Shown: in pieces, positions 23,427 to 32,301 of the stretch | Layout: each line of letters starts with the position of its first letter | Numbering within the stretch: the first letter of the stretch is position 1 | Assembly (NCBI GenBank): GCA_036741775.1 | Contig: DAINRQ010000011.1 | Coordinates: forward strand, 1 to 64,000 | DNA: 64,000 nucleotides | Origin: JAJKIV01 sp036741775 | GTDB lineage: Bacteria; Gemmatimonadota; Gemmatimonadetes; Gemmatimonadales; Gemmatimonadaceae | Reading direction: 5' to 3' | The notes under the pieces: generated by a model | Seen by the model: the letters and a program-made list of their open reading frames with translations, nothing else | Database searches by the model: none | What the model was told of the DNA's origin: nothing | Translations under genes and position numbers: made by a program

Positions 23427-23879
23427 ATGAACGTCCGCCTGCGGTTCCTCGGTGTGGCACTGCTCGTTGCGCTCGTTTCGAGCGCCGCGCCGCTAGCCGC
23501 ACAGTCAGTAGTGCAGCCGAACGGCTCGGGTGTGAACGCGAGTCTCGCGCCGTCCCCACTCGCAGGACTCACGGTCCCGCAGGCACCGCTCACGACCCCG
23601 ACGGTTCAGACCGGGGACGCAACCCCCGACAGCGCGCGTACCGTCGCGCGCGGTCCGAGCGTGTCGACCGCGCGCGTTGCGGCGCATCAGGCGTCGACGA
23701 CGCGGGGTGCCCCGCCGGTGCTGCAGAATCGGACGTCCAACCGGAACGCCGTGGCCCTCATGATCGTGGGCGGCGCGGCACTCGTGGTCGGCGCGGTGAT
23801 CGGTGACGACGCGGGCACGCTCGTCATGCTCGGCGGCGCTGCCGTCGGGCTGTACGGGCTCTATATGTTCCTCACGTGA
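23427..23879 (+). CDS. Hypothetical exported protein with C-terminal hydrophobic hairpin
   Basis: A 150-residue protein with a clear signal peptide (MNVRLRFLGVALLVALVSSAAPLAAQ), a Thr/Pro/Ala-rich disordered middle, and two glycine-rich hydrophobic segments at the end (VALMIVGGAALVVGAVIGD and LVMLGGAAVGLYGLYMFLT), resembling glycine-zipper proteins. GGAGGAAAG precedes the ATG and a strong terminator follows, so it is probably a single-gene unit divergent from the APC permease operon. Function unknown. Confidence 0.8.
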   Translation: MNVRLRFLGVALLVALVSSAAPLAAQSVVQPNGSGVNASLAPSPLAGLTVPQAPLTTPTVQTGDATPDSARTVARGPSVSTARVAAHQASTTRGAPPVLQNRTSNRNAVALMIVGGAALVVGAVIGDDAGTLVMLGGAAVGLYGLYMFLT

Positions 23880-23908
23880 CGCGCGTCACGCTCGCAACGT
23901 AGTGAGAG

Positions 23909-23940
23909 ACCGGGCGACGAACGTGTCGCCCGGTTTTTGT
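23909..23940 (+). terminator. Rho-independent terminator
   Basis: Perfect 10-bp stem ACCGGGCGAC / GTCGCCCGGT with a 6-base loop followed by TTTTTGTTTCTT; ends the 23427 gene. Confidence 0.9.
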
Positions 23941-24029
23941 TTCTTGCGCGCGATTCCGGTGTATGAACGACCGGTGACGGTGCACGCGTGCGAACGGTCT
24001 TTCTAGATGATGCGAGCTTCGGGAGTAGT

Positions 24030-25133
24030 ATGCGTCAGGATCCGCTGATTACCGGGAAGCGGATCGCCCTCGTGCTCGGGGGCGGTGGGATGAAGGGTTT
24101 CGCGCACATCGGTGTGTTGCGGGCTCTCCAGGAGGCCGGGGTGCGCCCCACGTGTTACGCCGGCACGAGCATCGGTGGGCTCCTCGCCGCCGCGCACGTC
24201 GGCGGCATGTCGCTGGACGAGATGGAGCGACGCGCCCTCTCGCTCAGGCGCCGCGATCTCTTCCGGATCAATCACGTCGGGATGCTCTTCGAGCGGATGC
24301 GATCGCCGTCGCTGTACCTCGACGAGCCGCTGCGGAACCTGTGCATGAGCGCCGTCCCGAACGTCGCGTTCGACGAGCTCGACACGCCGCTGCTCATCAA
24401 CACGGTGGACGTCGAGCGAGGGACGCAGGTCGTCTGGGGGCTTCCGGGCCTGCGCAACGTCCGCGTCGACGACGCGGTGTACGCATCGTGCGCGCTACCC
24501 GGGTTTTTCCCTCCCGGGCGAGTCGACGGGCGGCTGTGCATCGATGGCGGTACCATCGACAACCTGCCGGTGGCCGTCGTCGCGCACGACGCCGACGCCA
24601 TCATCGCCGTCGACGTGGGGTCGAGCGACCTCTCGCACAACACCGACGCCGCCGCCCAGGGCTTCGCGGCGACGTACATGCGTGCGGCGACGGTCATGAT
24701 GCACGCGCTGCAGCTCTCGCCGCTGCGCGAGTGGACCCGACCGCCGATGTTCCTGATTCGCCCGCGACTTGGTCACGTCGGATGGCTCAGCTTCTCGCAC
24801 ACCGCCGACGCGATCGCGGAGGGGTATCGCGCGGCCCGCGAAGCGTTGACGCAGCTGCCGGATTGCCTCGCGGCGTCCAGCGGCGTCTATCCGCGCGCGC
24901 CGTATCGCCTGTCGGTGGACCGAAACCTCTGCACCGGATGCGGCTTCTGCGCGGCCATTGCGCCGGAGGCCATGGCAATGGACGGTCAGGGGAAGGCCTA
25001 CCCGCGATCGGAAATCGTCAACTGGTGCTCGGCGGACGGCGACTTCGTGCGGCATTGCCCGACGGAGGCCATCGCGGCGTCGCGCATCGTTCCCGGCGCG
25101 GAACAGCCGATCGCGCAGAAAGAAGTTGCCTAA
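24030..25133 (+). CDS. Patatin-like phospholipase fused to a ferredoxin domain
   Basis: Residues about 10-290 form a patatin-type lipase: oxyanion loop GGGGMKG (17-23), nucleophile Ser47 in GTSIG and the Asp of the DGG motif (CIDGGTIDN). The last ~70 residues carry CTGCGFC and a distal HCPTEAI, four cysteines spaced to bind one [4Fe-4S] cluster, plus an extra cysteine (NWCSAD). I know no function for such a fusion; redox control of lipid hydrolysis is conjecture. ATG 24030 has GGGAG upstream; a GTG at 23988 would add 14 residues. Its stop overlaps the convergent M20 gene by four bases. Confidence 0.9.
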   Translation: MRQDPLITGKRIALVLGGGGMKGFAHIGVLRALQEAGVRPTCYAGTSIGGLLAAAHVGGMSLDEMERRALSLRRRDLFRINHVGMLFERMRSPSLYLDEPLRNLCMSAVPNVAFDELDTPLLINTVDVERGTQVVWGLPGLRNVRVDDAVYASCALPGFFPPGRVDGRLCIDGGTIDNLPVAVVAHDADAIIAVDVGSSDLSHNTDAAAQGFAATYMRAATVMMHALQLSPLREWTRPPMFLIRPRLGHVGWLSFSHTADAIAEGYRAAREALTQLPDCLAASSGVYPRAPYRLSVDRNLCTGCGFCAAIAPEAMAMDGQGKAYPRSEIVNWCSADGDFVRHCPTEAIAASRIVPGAEQPIAQKEVA

Positions 25134-26218
25134 CGGCTCGCTACTGCACTGAGGGCAATCTGCTCGTAAGCGTCGACAGCCGCGCGAAGCTCGACGATCT
25201 CGATGAACTCCTGGTCCGTGTGCGCCACGTGAACGGAGCCTGGCCCGAAGAGGTACGGCTCGCCCCATTGCGTGAGCGCTGGAATGTCGGTCGCGAACGC
25301 GACGACCGACGTCGCGACGCCCGGCACCGTTTTCAGGTGGACCGGCGGTACTGAGACCCCGACGTCTACCTGAGCGCGGTCGCCAACCCAGCGGCGCACG
25401 CGCGCGACGACGTCGTCCGCAGGTCCGACCAGGCGTGCCATGATTCGCGCCTCGGCAGAGGGCGCGATCACGTTGTCGGCCACGCCACCGGAGAGCATGC
25501 CGATATTGATCGTCGTTTCGCCGAGCACCGGGTCGCGCGGCAACTCCAGCGTCTCGAGCTCGGCGAGGAGGCGTACGAGGTCGAGCGTCGCGGACTTCCC
25601 GAGGTGCGGGTACGCCGAGTGGGCGGCTCGCCCCGATGTTCGCAGGGTCATGCGAACCGCGCCTTTCGTCCCGAGCGCGAGCGTGCTCTCCGTCGGTTCG
25701 CCGTTGATGAGCGCGCGGCTCGTGGCCGGCACGAGCCCGCGACGGTGCGCGTCGTTGGCCGCGTGCGCCCCGTCGTGACACGTCTCCTCGCCAACGACGA
25801 ACAGCAGCGCGGCCTCGAGCCCCGTATCGCGCAGTCGCTCGGCCGCACAGATCATCGCGGCGGCAATACCCTTGGCATCACACGCCCCGCGCCCGGTGAG
25901 CCTCGCCTCCGTTCGCCCAGGCGCGATGAACGGCGGCACGGTATCGAGGTGCGTCGAGAGCGTCACGAGCGGCGTATCGGACGACGTCGCGAGCAGATCG
26001 TCGCGTCCTGGTGTGACGGGGATGCGCACGGTCTGCCATCCCCGCTCGGCGAGCAGCCGGTCGGCGAACGCGATGACGTCGCCTTCGCGCCCGCTGGTGG
26101 AATCGATTTGCATGAGGTCGAACGCGACCTGGACGACGTCGAGAGGTGCTCGCATGGCCGACAAAGCTATCGACGTGCGCCCGGACTCGCCCCATGCGGG
26201 CACCACCTGATCGCTCAT
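25130..26218 (-). CDS. M20 family metallopeptidase/deacylase (DapE/ArgE-like)
   Basis: Zinc amidohydrolase of the succinyl-diaminopimelate desuccinylase/acetylornithine deacetylase type, 362 residues. Metal ligands and catalytic residues: THLDTVP, GRGACDAKG, the GEET pair, GEPTE and, near the C-terminus, HTDQEFIE. The dimerisation lid contains GRAAHSAYPHLGKS. The ATG at 26218 overlaps the preceding gene's TGA (ATGA), which decides the start over 26227; a later ATG at 26155 matches the typical N-terminus. The exact acyl-amino-acid substrate is not evident; no lysine or arginine pathway genes are adjacent. Confidence 0.88.
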   Translation of the reverse strand: MSDQVVPAWGESGRTSIALSAMRAPLDVVQVAFDLMQIDSTSGREGDVIAFADRLLAERGWQTVRIPVTPGRDDLLATSSDTPLVTLSTHLDTVPPFIAPGRTEARLTGRGACDAKGIAAAMICAAERLRDTGLEAALLFVVGEETCHDGAHAANDAHRRGLVPATSRALINGEPTESTLALGTKGAVRMTLRTSGRAAHSAYPHLGKSATLDLVRLLAELETLELPRDPVLGETTINIGMLSGGVADNVIAPSAEARIMARLVGPADDVVARVRRWVGDRAQVDVGVSVPPVHLKTVPGVATSVVAFATDIPALTQWGEPYLFGPGSVHVAHTDQEFIEIVELRAAVDAYEQIALSAVASR

Positions 26219-26487
26219 CGGAGCCATCGCTCCGCGAGTTGCACCATCCGTTCATCCCGCTCTTTCCGTGCGGCCGCGAGAATCCGCTCGACGTGCGGCC
26301 GCAACCGGGGCTCCCCCCAGTAGTAGCCGGTCGCCTCTTCGGCGCTCCCGGTATCGCCTTCGCGTGCCGCCTCGAGGATGGCTTTCGTGGCTGCCGCGTC
26401 GAACCCGGGGTCATCGGACGGCGGCAGGATGAATCGCCGGCCGGACGGCCGGTCGCCTGAATCCTCGTGCACGAACGCTCTCGACAT
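26215..26487 (-). CDS. Small hypothetical protein, 90 aa
   Basis: A 90-residue protein starting MSRAFVHEDSGDRPSGRRF; N-terminal half polar, C-terminal half helical (ILEAAREGDTGSAEEATGYYWGEPRLRPHVERILAAARKERDERM). A strong GGGAGGAACG site precedes ATG 26487. It is coupled to the M20 gene by a four-base overlap. The family is not known to me, though GREAC/transcription-elongation-like regions are absent. Cytoplasmic. Confidence 0.7.
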   Translation of the reverse strand: MSRAFVHEDSGDRPSGRRFILPPSDDPGFDAAATKAILEAAREGDTGSAEEATGYYWGEPRLRPHVERILAAARKERDERMVQLAERWLR

Positions 26488-26771
26488 CGTTCCTCCCTGG
26501 CCCAGCTCGATTCGGGTCCAAGCTCTCGCGTGCCACAGACGCACGCAATGGCCGCACCCGCCCACGCCGCGGAGCGGGGTGCGGCACAGCCTCGTCGCGC
26601 GGTGATGCGGCGCACGGCCGTTAGGCAACGCGACCCTCCCGTCCAGGCGGACGGTGAGCGCGTTACGTCGGAGCAGCCACGGCTGTCCAGCGAATGCGAA
26701 GACGGTCCATCCGACCTTCGCGCGCCATATCGACGCCCTCGAGCAGTGATGGCGCACCCTACCTCCGTCCT

Positions 26772-27680
26772 ATGCGCCCGCTGGCTCGACGTACCGTTGT
26801 TGCCCTCCCCCTCGTCGCGGCACTTGTCGTGCCTCCGCGCGCGTCAGGGGCGCAGGGACTCGAGCGGAATCGCGCGGCGCACGCGCGATATCTCGCGCTC
26901 AACGTCGCGCTTGGCGCCACCATGGCAGCCGCGCGCGCAGCCGTCGCGGGCGCGCCGATTCGGACCGCGCTCAAGCGCGGTCTCGTGGGCGGGTCGCTCA
27001 TGAGCGCCGGGATGGAGCTCGTCGGCACAGAGTCGACGAACGCCAGGTTGGCAGGACTGCAACTCGCGGCGGTGGGTGCGAGCGTCGCACGGAACATCGA
27101 TGCCGGCTCTCCGCTGTTCTCGGACGTCACCCTGCCTGTGTATCCGTTCTACGTGCGAGTTCGGCCCGGTGCCCCGCATCCGGTGACGGCTAGGCTGTCG
27201 GTGCTCAGCGCGGTGCGTCTCGGTTCAGTCCTCACGCGAGCCGACCACCCGAGCGTTGATTGGCGCGCCACGCTCGCGACCGGGGCGCCGGTGCTGGCGT
27301 CGAAGCGGTGGCGGCTCGAGTCCAGGTCCTGCCCGCCCCCGTGCGCGGGGTCGTTCGCGCAGCATAACGCGGGCGTGATCGTCTACTCCGCGAGCGCGGG
27401 ATCCGATTACGACCTGGAGCGAACGCTCGCGCACGAGAGTATGCACATCCTCCAGCACACGCGCGACGTCGTATTCCACGCGATTCCCGCGAGCGATGCC
27501 CTGCTCTCCCGCATGGGGCGGCCTGGCCGCGTCCTGTCTCGGTTCCTCGTCGCGGATATTCTCCTTCCCATGCGCTTCCTCGACGACGCCGAGTCGCGCC
27601 TCCGCGGCGCCCGCCCTCGCGACTCGTGGTACGAGGTGGAGGCGCGCGCGTTCGCGCCCGGCGGCGAGCTGTTTCGCTAG
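26772..27680 (+). CDS. Exported putative zinc metalloprotein (HExxH)
   Basis: A 302-residue protein with an N-terminal signal or anchor helix (TVVALPLVAALVVPPRASGAQ). About residue 221 it has HESMH, an HExxH zinc motif in a helix, preceded by the DYDLERTLAHE sequence common to gluzincin-type domains. A possible third-ligand glutamate lies near the C-terminus (WYEVEARAFAPG). Gly/Ala-rich helices precede the domain. I do not recognise a named family. The frame opens earlier, but the ATG at 26772 gives the signal sequence. Confidence 0.7.
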   Translation: MRPLARRTVVALPLVAALVVPPRASGAQGLERNRAAHARYLALNVALGATMAAARAAVAGAPIRTALKRGLVGGSLMSAGMELVGTESTNARLAGLQLAAVGASVARNIDAGSPLFSDVTLPVYPFYVRVRPGAPHPVTARLSVLSAVRLGSVLTRADHPSVDWRATLATGAPVLASKRWRLESRSCPPPCAGSFAQHNAGVIVYSASAGSDYDLERTLAHESMHILQHTRDVVFHAIPASDALLSRMGRPGRVLSRFLVADILLPMRFLDDAESRLRGARPRDSWYEVEARAFAPGGELFR

Positions 27681-28018
27681 ACGATCGAGCCCGCACCCCG
27701 GCCGCTGGCGGGAATAAGCGTCCCGGTAGAGCGCTTCTCGAGAAATCGGCGAGATCCGCGGCCATCTGCCTCAGGTGTTTCTTCAGCCTCCCGGTAGACG
27801 GGCCGCCTCTGAAGGGACGCCGAGGGTTCCTCGCCGGACGGCTCGGAATGACACTCGGCGTCGAATGACGCTGGAGCCGCCGACGCTCCCGACCACGTCG
27901 TGACCCTATAGATTGCGGATAGCCTGTCGTGCGTCCGCGAGACCGCGCGGCAGTGGCTCCGTGATCCCTCGCGCCCTTGGGTCCGTCGGACGACCGGGCG
28001 CACAGCGAGAGACGACCC
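27681..28018. repeat. 338-base intergenic spacer with dispersed-repeat-like sequence
   Basis: No gene is convincing here. Around 27820-27860 the sequence reads GAGGGTTCCTCGCCGGACGG and then CTCGGAATGAC, close to the TTCCTCGCTTCGCTCGGAATGAC-type dispersed elements seen between genes of many GC-rich bacteria, and its GAGGGTTCCT also appears in the hairpin element core at 8510. The promoter of the aconitase gene must lie near 27900-28010. Confidence 0.45.
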
Positions 28019-30808
28019 ATGACACATCCGAACACCTTCGGCAGCCGCGCGACGATCGATGTCGCGGGGCGACGGCACACCATCTACCGCCTGGCGAGCG
28101 TCAGCGGGATTCCCCGAAGCACGGTCGATCGCCTGCCGTTCAGCCTGAAGATCCTGCTCGAGAACCTGCTGCGGAACGAGGACGACGCGTTCGTGAAGCG
28201 CACCGACATCGAAGCGCTCGCGCGGTGGGACGTGAAGGCACGCGTAGACAAGGAGATCGCGTTTCGGACGAGTCGCGTGCTGCTGCAGGACTTCACGGGG
28301 GTCCCCTGCGTGGTCGACCTTGCCGCCATGCGCGACGCCATGGTCGCTCTCGGCGGCGACCCGACGCGCATCAATCCGCTCCAGCCGGTGGATCTCGTCA
28401 TCGACCACTCGGTTCAGGTCGATGAGTACGGTAGCGAGGCGGCGTTCCTGCTGAACACGGAGAAGGAGTTCGAGCGGAACCGGGAACGCTACGAGTTCCT
28501 CCGCTGGGGTCAGAGCGCGTTCGACAACTTCCGCGTGGTTCCCCCTGGAACGGGCATCTGCCACCAGGTGAACCTCGAGTACCTCGGCCGCGTCGTCTTC
28601 ACCCGCGACGAGGGTGATGAGTCCGTCGCGTACCCCGACTCACTCGTCGGCACCGACTCGCACACGACGATGATCAACGGCCTCGGCGTCATGGGCTGGG
28701 GCGTCGGGGGCATCGAGGCAGAGGCCGCGATGCTCGGGCAGCCGGTGTCGATGCTCATCCCCGAAGTGGTGGGGTTCAAGCTGCACGGTAAGTTGCCGCC
28801 GGGCGCGACCGCGACCGACCTCGTGCTCACGGTCACGGAGATGCTGCGGAAGAAGAAAGTGGTCGGGAAGTTCGTCGAGTTCTACGGGAATGGGCTTGCG
28901 ACGCTCCCACTCGCCGACCGTGCGACCATCGCCAACATGTCGCCCGAGTATGGCGCGACCATGGGCTTCTTCCCCGTTGATGCCAAGACGCTCGAGTACC
29001 TGCGCCTAACGGGACGCGGCGAGGAGCATACGCAACTCGTGGAGGCCTACTGCCGCGAGCAGGGGCTGTTCCGCACCGACGACACCCCCGATCCCGTCTT
29101 CACGGACACCCTCGAGCTCGACCTCGGGACCGTGGAGCCGAGCCTCGCGGGGCCGAAGCGACCGCAGGATCGTGTTCCGCTGCGCCAGGCCAAGCCGATG
29201 TTCCGCGACGCCTTGAACGCCGATCTCGAGCGCATGGCGGCCGGAGGCGGCAAGGCGGAGCTCAAGCGAGCGACCGCGGTCTCCGGGTCTCCCGAGCTCG
29301 CCCCATCGGCCGTTGCGCTCGCGGCCGAGGAGGTGACGGACGATCCGGGCGGCGTCCCGGTGGAGATGAACGGGCAGCAGTTCACGCTTCGCCACGGCTC
29401 GGTCGTGATCGCGGCGATCACGAGTTGCACGAACACGTCGAACCCGTCCGTGATGCTCGGCGCCGGTCTCCTGGCGCGAAATGCGGTCGCGAAGGGACTC
29501 TCGACGAAGCCGTGGGTGAAGACGAGCTGCGCACCGGGTTCGAAGGTGGTGCGCGAGTACTACGAGGCGTCCGGGTTGATGGCGCCGCTCGAAAAGCTTG
29601 GCTTTCACATCGTCGGCTACGGGTGCACGACGTGCATCGGCAACTCCGGGCCGTTACCCGAGCCCATTGCGCAAGCGGTGGAGGAAAACAAGCTCGTGGT
29701 GGCCGCCGTCCTGTCGGGCAACCGCAACTTCGAGGGGCGCGTCAACCCGCTCACGCGGTTCAACTACCTCATGTCTCCACCGCTCGTCGTCGCGTACGCG
29801 CTCGCGGGGCGAATGGATATCGATTTCAACACCGAGCCGCTAGGCATCGGCCGCGACGGACCCGTGTTCCTTCGTGACGTCTGGCCCACACCGGCCGATG
29901 TGGACAACGAGATCACGCGGTCCGTGAAATCCGAGCAGTTCACGCGCCAGTACGCGAACGTGTTCGAGGGGGATGAGGAGTGGCGCGCCATCGAGGTCCC
30001 GACCGGCGACCGATATGCCTGGAGCGAGACCTCGACGTACGTGAAGCATCCGCCGTACTTCGAGGGAATGACGATGGCGCTGCCCGGCGTGCGTCCAATC
30101 GCCAACGCTCGCGTGCTCGGCATGTTCGGCGACTCCATCACGACGGATCACATCTCGCCGGCGGGTAACATCGCGGCGGCGAGTCCGGCCGGAAAGTGGC
30201 TGATCGCGCAGGGGGTTTCGACGAAGGACTTCAACTCCTACGGCTCGCGACGCGGCAACCACGAAGTCATGATGCGCGGGACGTTCGCGAACATCCGCCT
30301 GCGCAACGAACTCGCGGGAGGCAAGGAAGGCTGGTGGACCGCGACGGAGCCCGGAGGTGAGCCGAAACCGCTCTACGACGTCGCCATGGAGCGGCAACAG
30401 CAGGGCGTCACGCAGATCGTCATCGCGGGAAAGGAGTACGGCACGGGCTCCTCTCGCGACTGGGCCGCAAAGGGCACCGCGTTGCTCGGCGTCCGCGCAG
30501 TGATCGCCGAGTCGTTCGAGCGCATTCATCGCTCGAACCTGGTGGGCATGGGCGTGTTGCCGCTCGAGTTCATGAACGGCGAGACTCGCCAGTCGCTCGG
30601 CCTAACGGGGTTCGAGACCTACGACATTGCCGGTCTCGATGATGGGCTGAAGCCGCGCGCGCAGCTGACGGTGACGGCCCACGCTGCCGACGGCGCCTCC
30701 AGGACGTTCACGGTGGTCACGCGCATCGATACGCCGGAAGAGCTGAGCTACTACAAGCACGGCGGGATCTTGCCCTACGTGCTGCGACAACTCGTCGGTG
30801 CCCGTTAG
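28019..30808 (+). CDS. acnA: Aconitate hydratase A
   Basis: TCA-cycle enzyme interconverting citrate and isocitrate through cis-aconitate; cytoplasmic. The 929-residue length fits bacterial AcnA. The three [4Fe-4S] cysteines are present: SCTNTSNPSV and GCTTCIGN. Other landmarks include LVGTDSHTTMINGLGVMGWG, the swivel-domain SRDWAAKG with its essential Ser/Arg, and GDSITTDHISPAG. ATG 28019 begins MTHPNTFGSRA; upstream in-frame codons are not protein-like. The Cys-rich cluster loop makes it oxidant-sensitive, which fits the peroxiredoxin nearby only loosely. Confidence 0.97.
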   Translation: MTHPNTFGSRATIDVAGRRHTIYRLASVSGIPRSTVDRLPFSLKILLENLLRNEDDAFVKRTDIEALARWDVKARVDKEIAFRTSRVLLQDFTGVPCVVDLAAMRDAMVALGGDPTRINPLQPVDLVIDHSVQVDEYGSEAAFLLNTEKEFERNRERYEFLRWGQSAFDNFRVVPPGTGICHQVNLEYLGRVVFTRDEGDESVAYPDSLVGTDSHTTMINGLGVMGWGVGGIEAEAAMLGQPVSMLIPEVVGFKLHGKLPPGATATDLVLTVTEMLRKKKVVGKFVEFYGNGLATLPLADRATIANMSPEYGATMGFFPVDAKTLEYLRLTGRGEEHTQLVEAYCREQGLFRTDDTPDPVFTDTLELDLGTVEPSLAGPKRPQDRVPLRQAKPMFRDALNADLERMAAGGGKAELKRATAVSGSPELAPSAVALAAEEVTDDPGGVPVEMNGQQFTLRHGSVVIAAITSCTNTSNPSVMLGAGLLARNAVAKGLSTKPWVKTSCAPGSKVVREYYEASGLMAPLEKLGFHIVGYGCTTCIGNSGPLPEPIAQAVEENKLVVAAVLSGNRNFEGRVNPLTRFNYLMSPPLVVAYALAGRMDIDFNTEPLGIGRDGPVFLRDVWPTPADVDNEITRSVKSEQFTRQYANVFEGDEEWRAIEVPTGDRYAWSETSTYVKHPPYFEGMTMALPGVRPIANARVLGMFGDSITTDHISPAGNIAAASPAGKWLIAQGVSTKDFNSYGSRRGNHEVMMRGTFANIRLRNELAGGKEGWWTATEPGGEPKPLYDVAMERQQQGVTQIVIAGKEYGTGSSRDWAAKGTALLGVRAVIAESFERIHRSNLVGMGVLPLEFMNGETRQSLGLTGFETYDIAGLDDGLKPRAQLTVTAHAADGASRTFTVVTRIDTPEELSYYKHGGILPYVLRQLVGAR

Positions 30809-30812
30809 TGAA

Positions 30813-31397
30813 TCACGGCCCGCCGCGCTTGTTCGGGCGGCGGGCGCGGTCGATCTCATCGATCAGGTCCCGCTCGATGTCCTCCGCGTCCAGCGGTCCG
30901 AGCATCTCGCGGAGCTCGTCATCCTCGCCGACCTTGAGGCCCAGGCGCGCGTACAGCCCCGCGACGAGCTGCAGCGTCTTCGTCACCTCCTCCTCCATCC
31001 GCAGCACCACCTGCAGGCTCACCTCCTCGCGTAGCTCCGCCACCGTCGACTCGCGAGACTGCGCCATGAGGACGAAGATCGCGAGGAAGATCGCCTCGAG
31101 TGACACGATCATCGTGAGGAGACCGAACGGGAACGGATCGAACGGACGGATGCCGACCGCGCCGCTGTTCACCAACATCCACCCGGCGAACCACAGCACG
31201 TGAACCACCAGGAATGGCGTCGACGCTGCCCATCGCGTCAGGCGGTCGGCGGCAACCTCGATCGGTGACCGCGCCGTGGCGTACTGCGCCGCGAGCGAAC
31301 GTTTCGCGCGCGCGGTGCCGAGACGCCGCGACGGACGGTGTGCCCGCCGGTCGTTCGCACCATTGCCATGTTCCGAGGCCCTTGGAAGCTCGTTCAC
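30813..31397 (-). CDS. DUF1003 family membrane protein
   Basis: A 194-residue protein with two transmembrane helices separated by a short loop (FLVVHVLWFAGWMLVNSG; LLTMIVSLEAIFLAIFVLMAQS) and a long C-terminal coiled coil (EEVSLQVVLRMEEEVTKTLQLV), the DUF1003 layout. The conserved His and Trp/Asn of helix 1 are present. Starts at GTG; it converges on acnA with a gap of four bases. Function of the family is unknown. Confidence 0.88.
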   Translation of the reverse strand: MNELPRASEHGNGANDRRAHRPSRRLGTARAKRSLAAQYATARSPIEVAADRLTRWAASTPFLVVHVLWFAGWMLVNSGAVGIRPFDPFPFGLLTMIVSLEAIFLAIFVLMAQSRESTVAELREEVSLQVVLRMEEEVTKTLQLVAGLYARLGLKVGEDDELREMLGPLDAEDIERDLIDEIDRARRPNKRGGP

Positions 31398-31456
31398 GCC
31401 GGCGCGAAACCGGCGAGAAGCGTGCCCGGCTTTGTATTCGCGGGCCGTGGCGAAAT

Positions 31457-31490
31457 GAGTGCGGCCCCCTGGAGTCAGGGGGCCGCACTC
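31457..31490 (-). terminator. Strong hairpin terminator
   Basis: Perfect 15-bp inverted repeat GAGTGCGGCCCCCTG / CAGGGGGCCGCACTC with loop GAGT. On the minus strand the stem is followed by ATTTCG, so it probably terminates the glycine-zipper lipoprotein gene at 31558 before the DUF1003 gene. Confidence 0.7.
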
Positions 31491-31557
31491 GATCTATGAC
31501 TGCACGCTACTTCCAACTGGGAGCAGAGCTGCGCTTCGCTCCCTGAAGCGACTCCCC

Positions 31558-32070
31558 TCAATAGGGGATTGGAATCCGCTTCACATCCACGTTGTTCCCG
31601 ATCACTGCACCAAGCACACTGCCGGCCACACCGCCGATCACGGCGCCCTTGAGCTTGTCGCGCGACGTCACCGCGCCGATCGCCGCCCCGGCCACGCCGC
31701 CGATGATAGCGTCACGCTTCGTGTGTTTCACGACTTGCGTGCGTGCGGGCGCCGCCGTTCCGGTGGAATACGTCCCGCTCGACCGCGCAGGAGCTGGCGC
31801 CCGGTAGATCCTCTGCTGCTGCTGGACCACAGGCTGCGGCGCCTGCGGGTAGTAGTACCCCTGAGGCTGCTGATACCCGGCGTAGCCGTACCCCGTGCCG
31901 TAACCCTGCTCCATCGGCGACACGAACTGCTGCGGCTGGTACGGCTGCATCGAGGACGCCAGCGAGAGATCGCTCTTGAGTCCGTCATCCAGCTGGGGCT
32001 GCTCGTCCTTTCCGCAAGCGGCCGTAAGCACGAGCGCCGGCACCACGAGCACACTCACAAATTTTCGCAT
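31558..32070 (-). CDS. Glycine-zipper lipoprotein
   Basis: A 170-residue lipoprotein: MRKFVSVLVVPALVLTAACG with lipidation at Cys19. A Tyr/Gln/Pro/Gly-rich low-complexity stretch (GYGTGYGYAGYQQPQGYYYP) leads to two glycine-zipper helices (RDAIIGGVAGAAIGAVTSR and KGAVIGGVAGSVLGAVIGNN). Such YMGG/2TM proteins associate with the outer membrane; the exact role here is not known. Single-gene unit with its own terminator. Confidence 0.85.
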   Translation of the reverse strand: MRKFVSVLVVPALVLTAACGKDEQPQLDDGLKSDLSLASSMQPYQPQQFVSPMEQGYGTGYGYAGYQQPQGYYYPQAPQPVVQQQQRIYRAPAPARSSGTYSTGTAAPARTQVVKHTKRDAIIGGVAGAAIGAVTSRDKLKGAVIGGVAGSVLGAVIGNNVDVKRIPIPY

Positions 32071-32301
32071 GGTCTTCCTCCTCGTTGAGCCGCGCCGCCC
32101 TGCCGCGGCGTTTTCTCACGGCGCCTGAAAAAGCAGGCCCCATGCCCCGAGTTAGCTCTGCAACGGGGCCCTCAACGGAGAGGGCTGTCCACTTCCGTGG
32201 AAACCAACTGTCCCTGGAAGCAGACCAGGCAGCTCAACCGCCCCAGTTGCTATCCTGCGCCGCCCCGGGCAACTTGGTTGCGTTCCCGAACAGGAGCTCG
32301 A

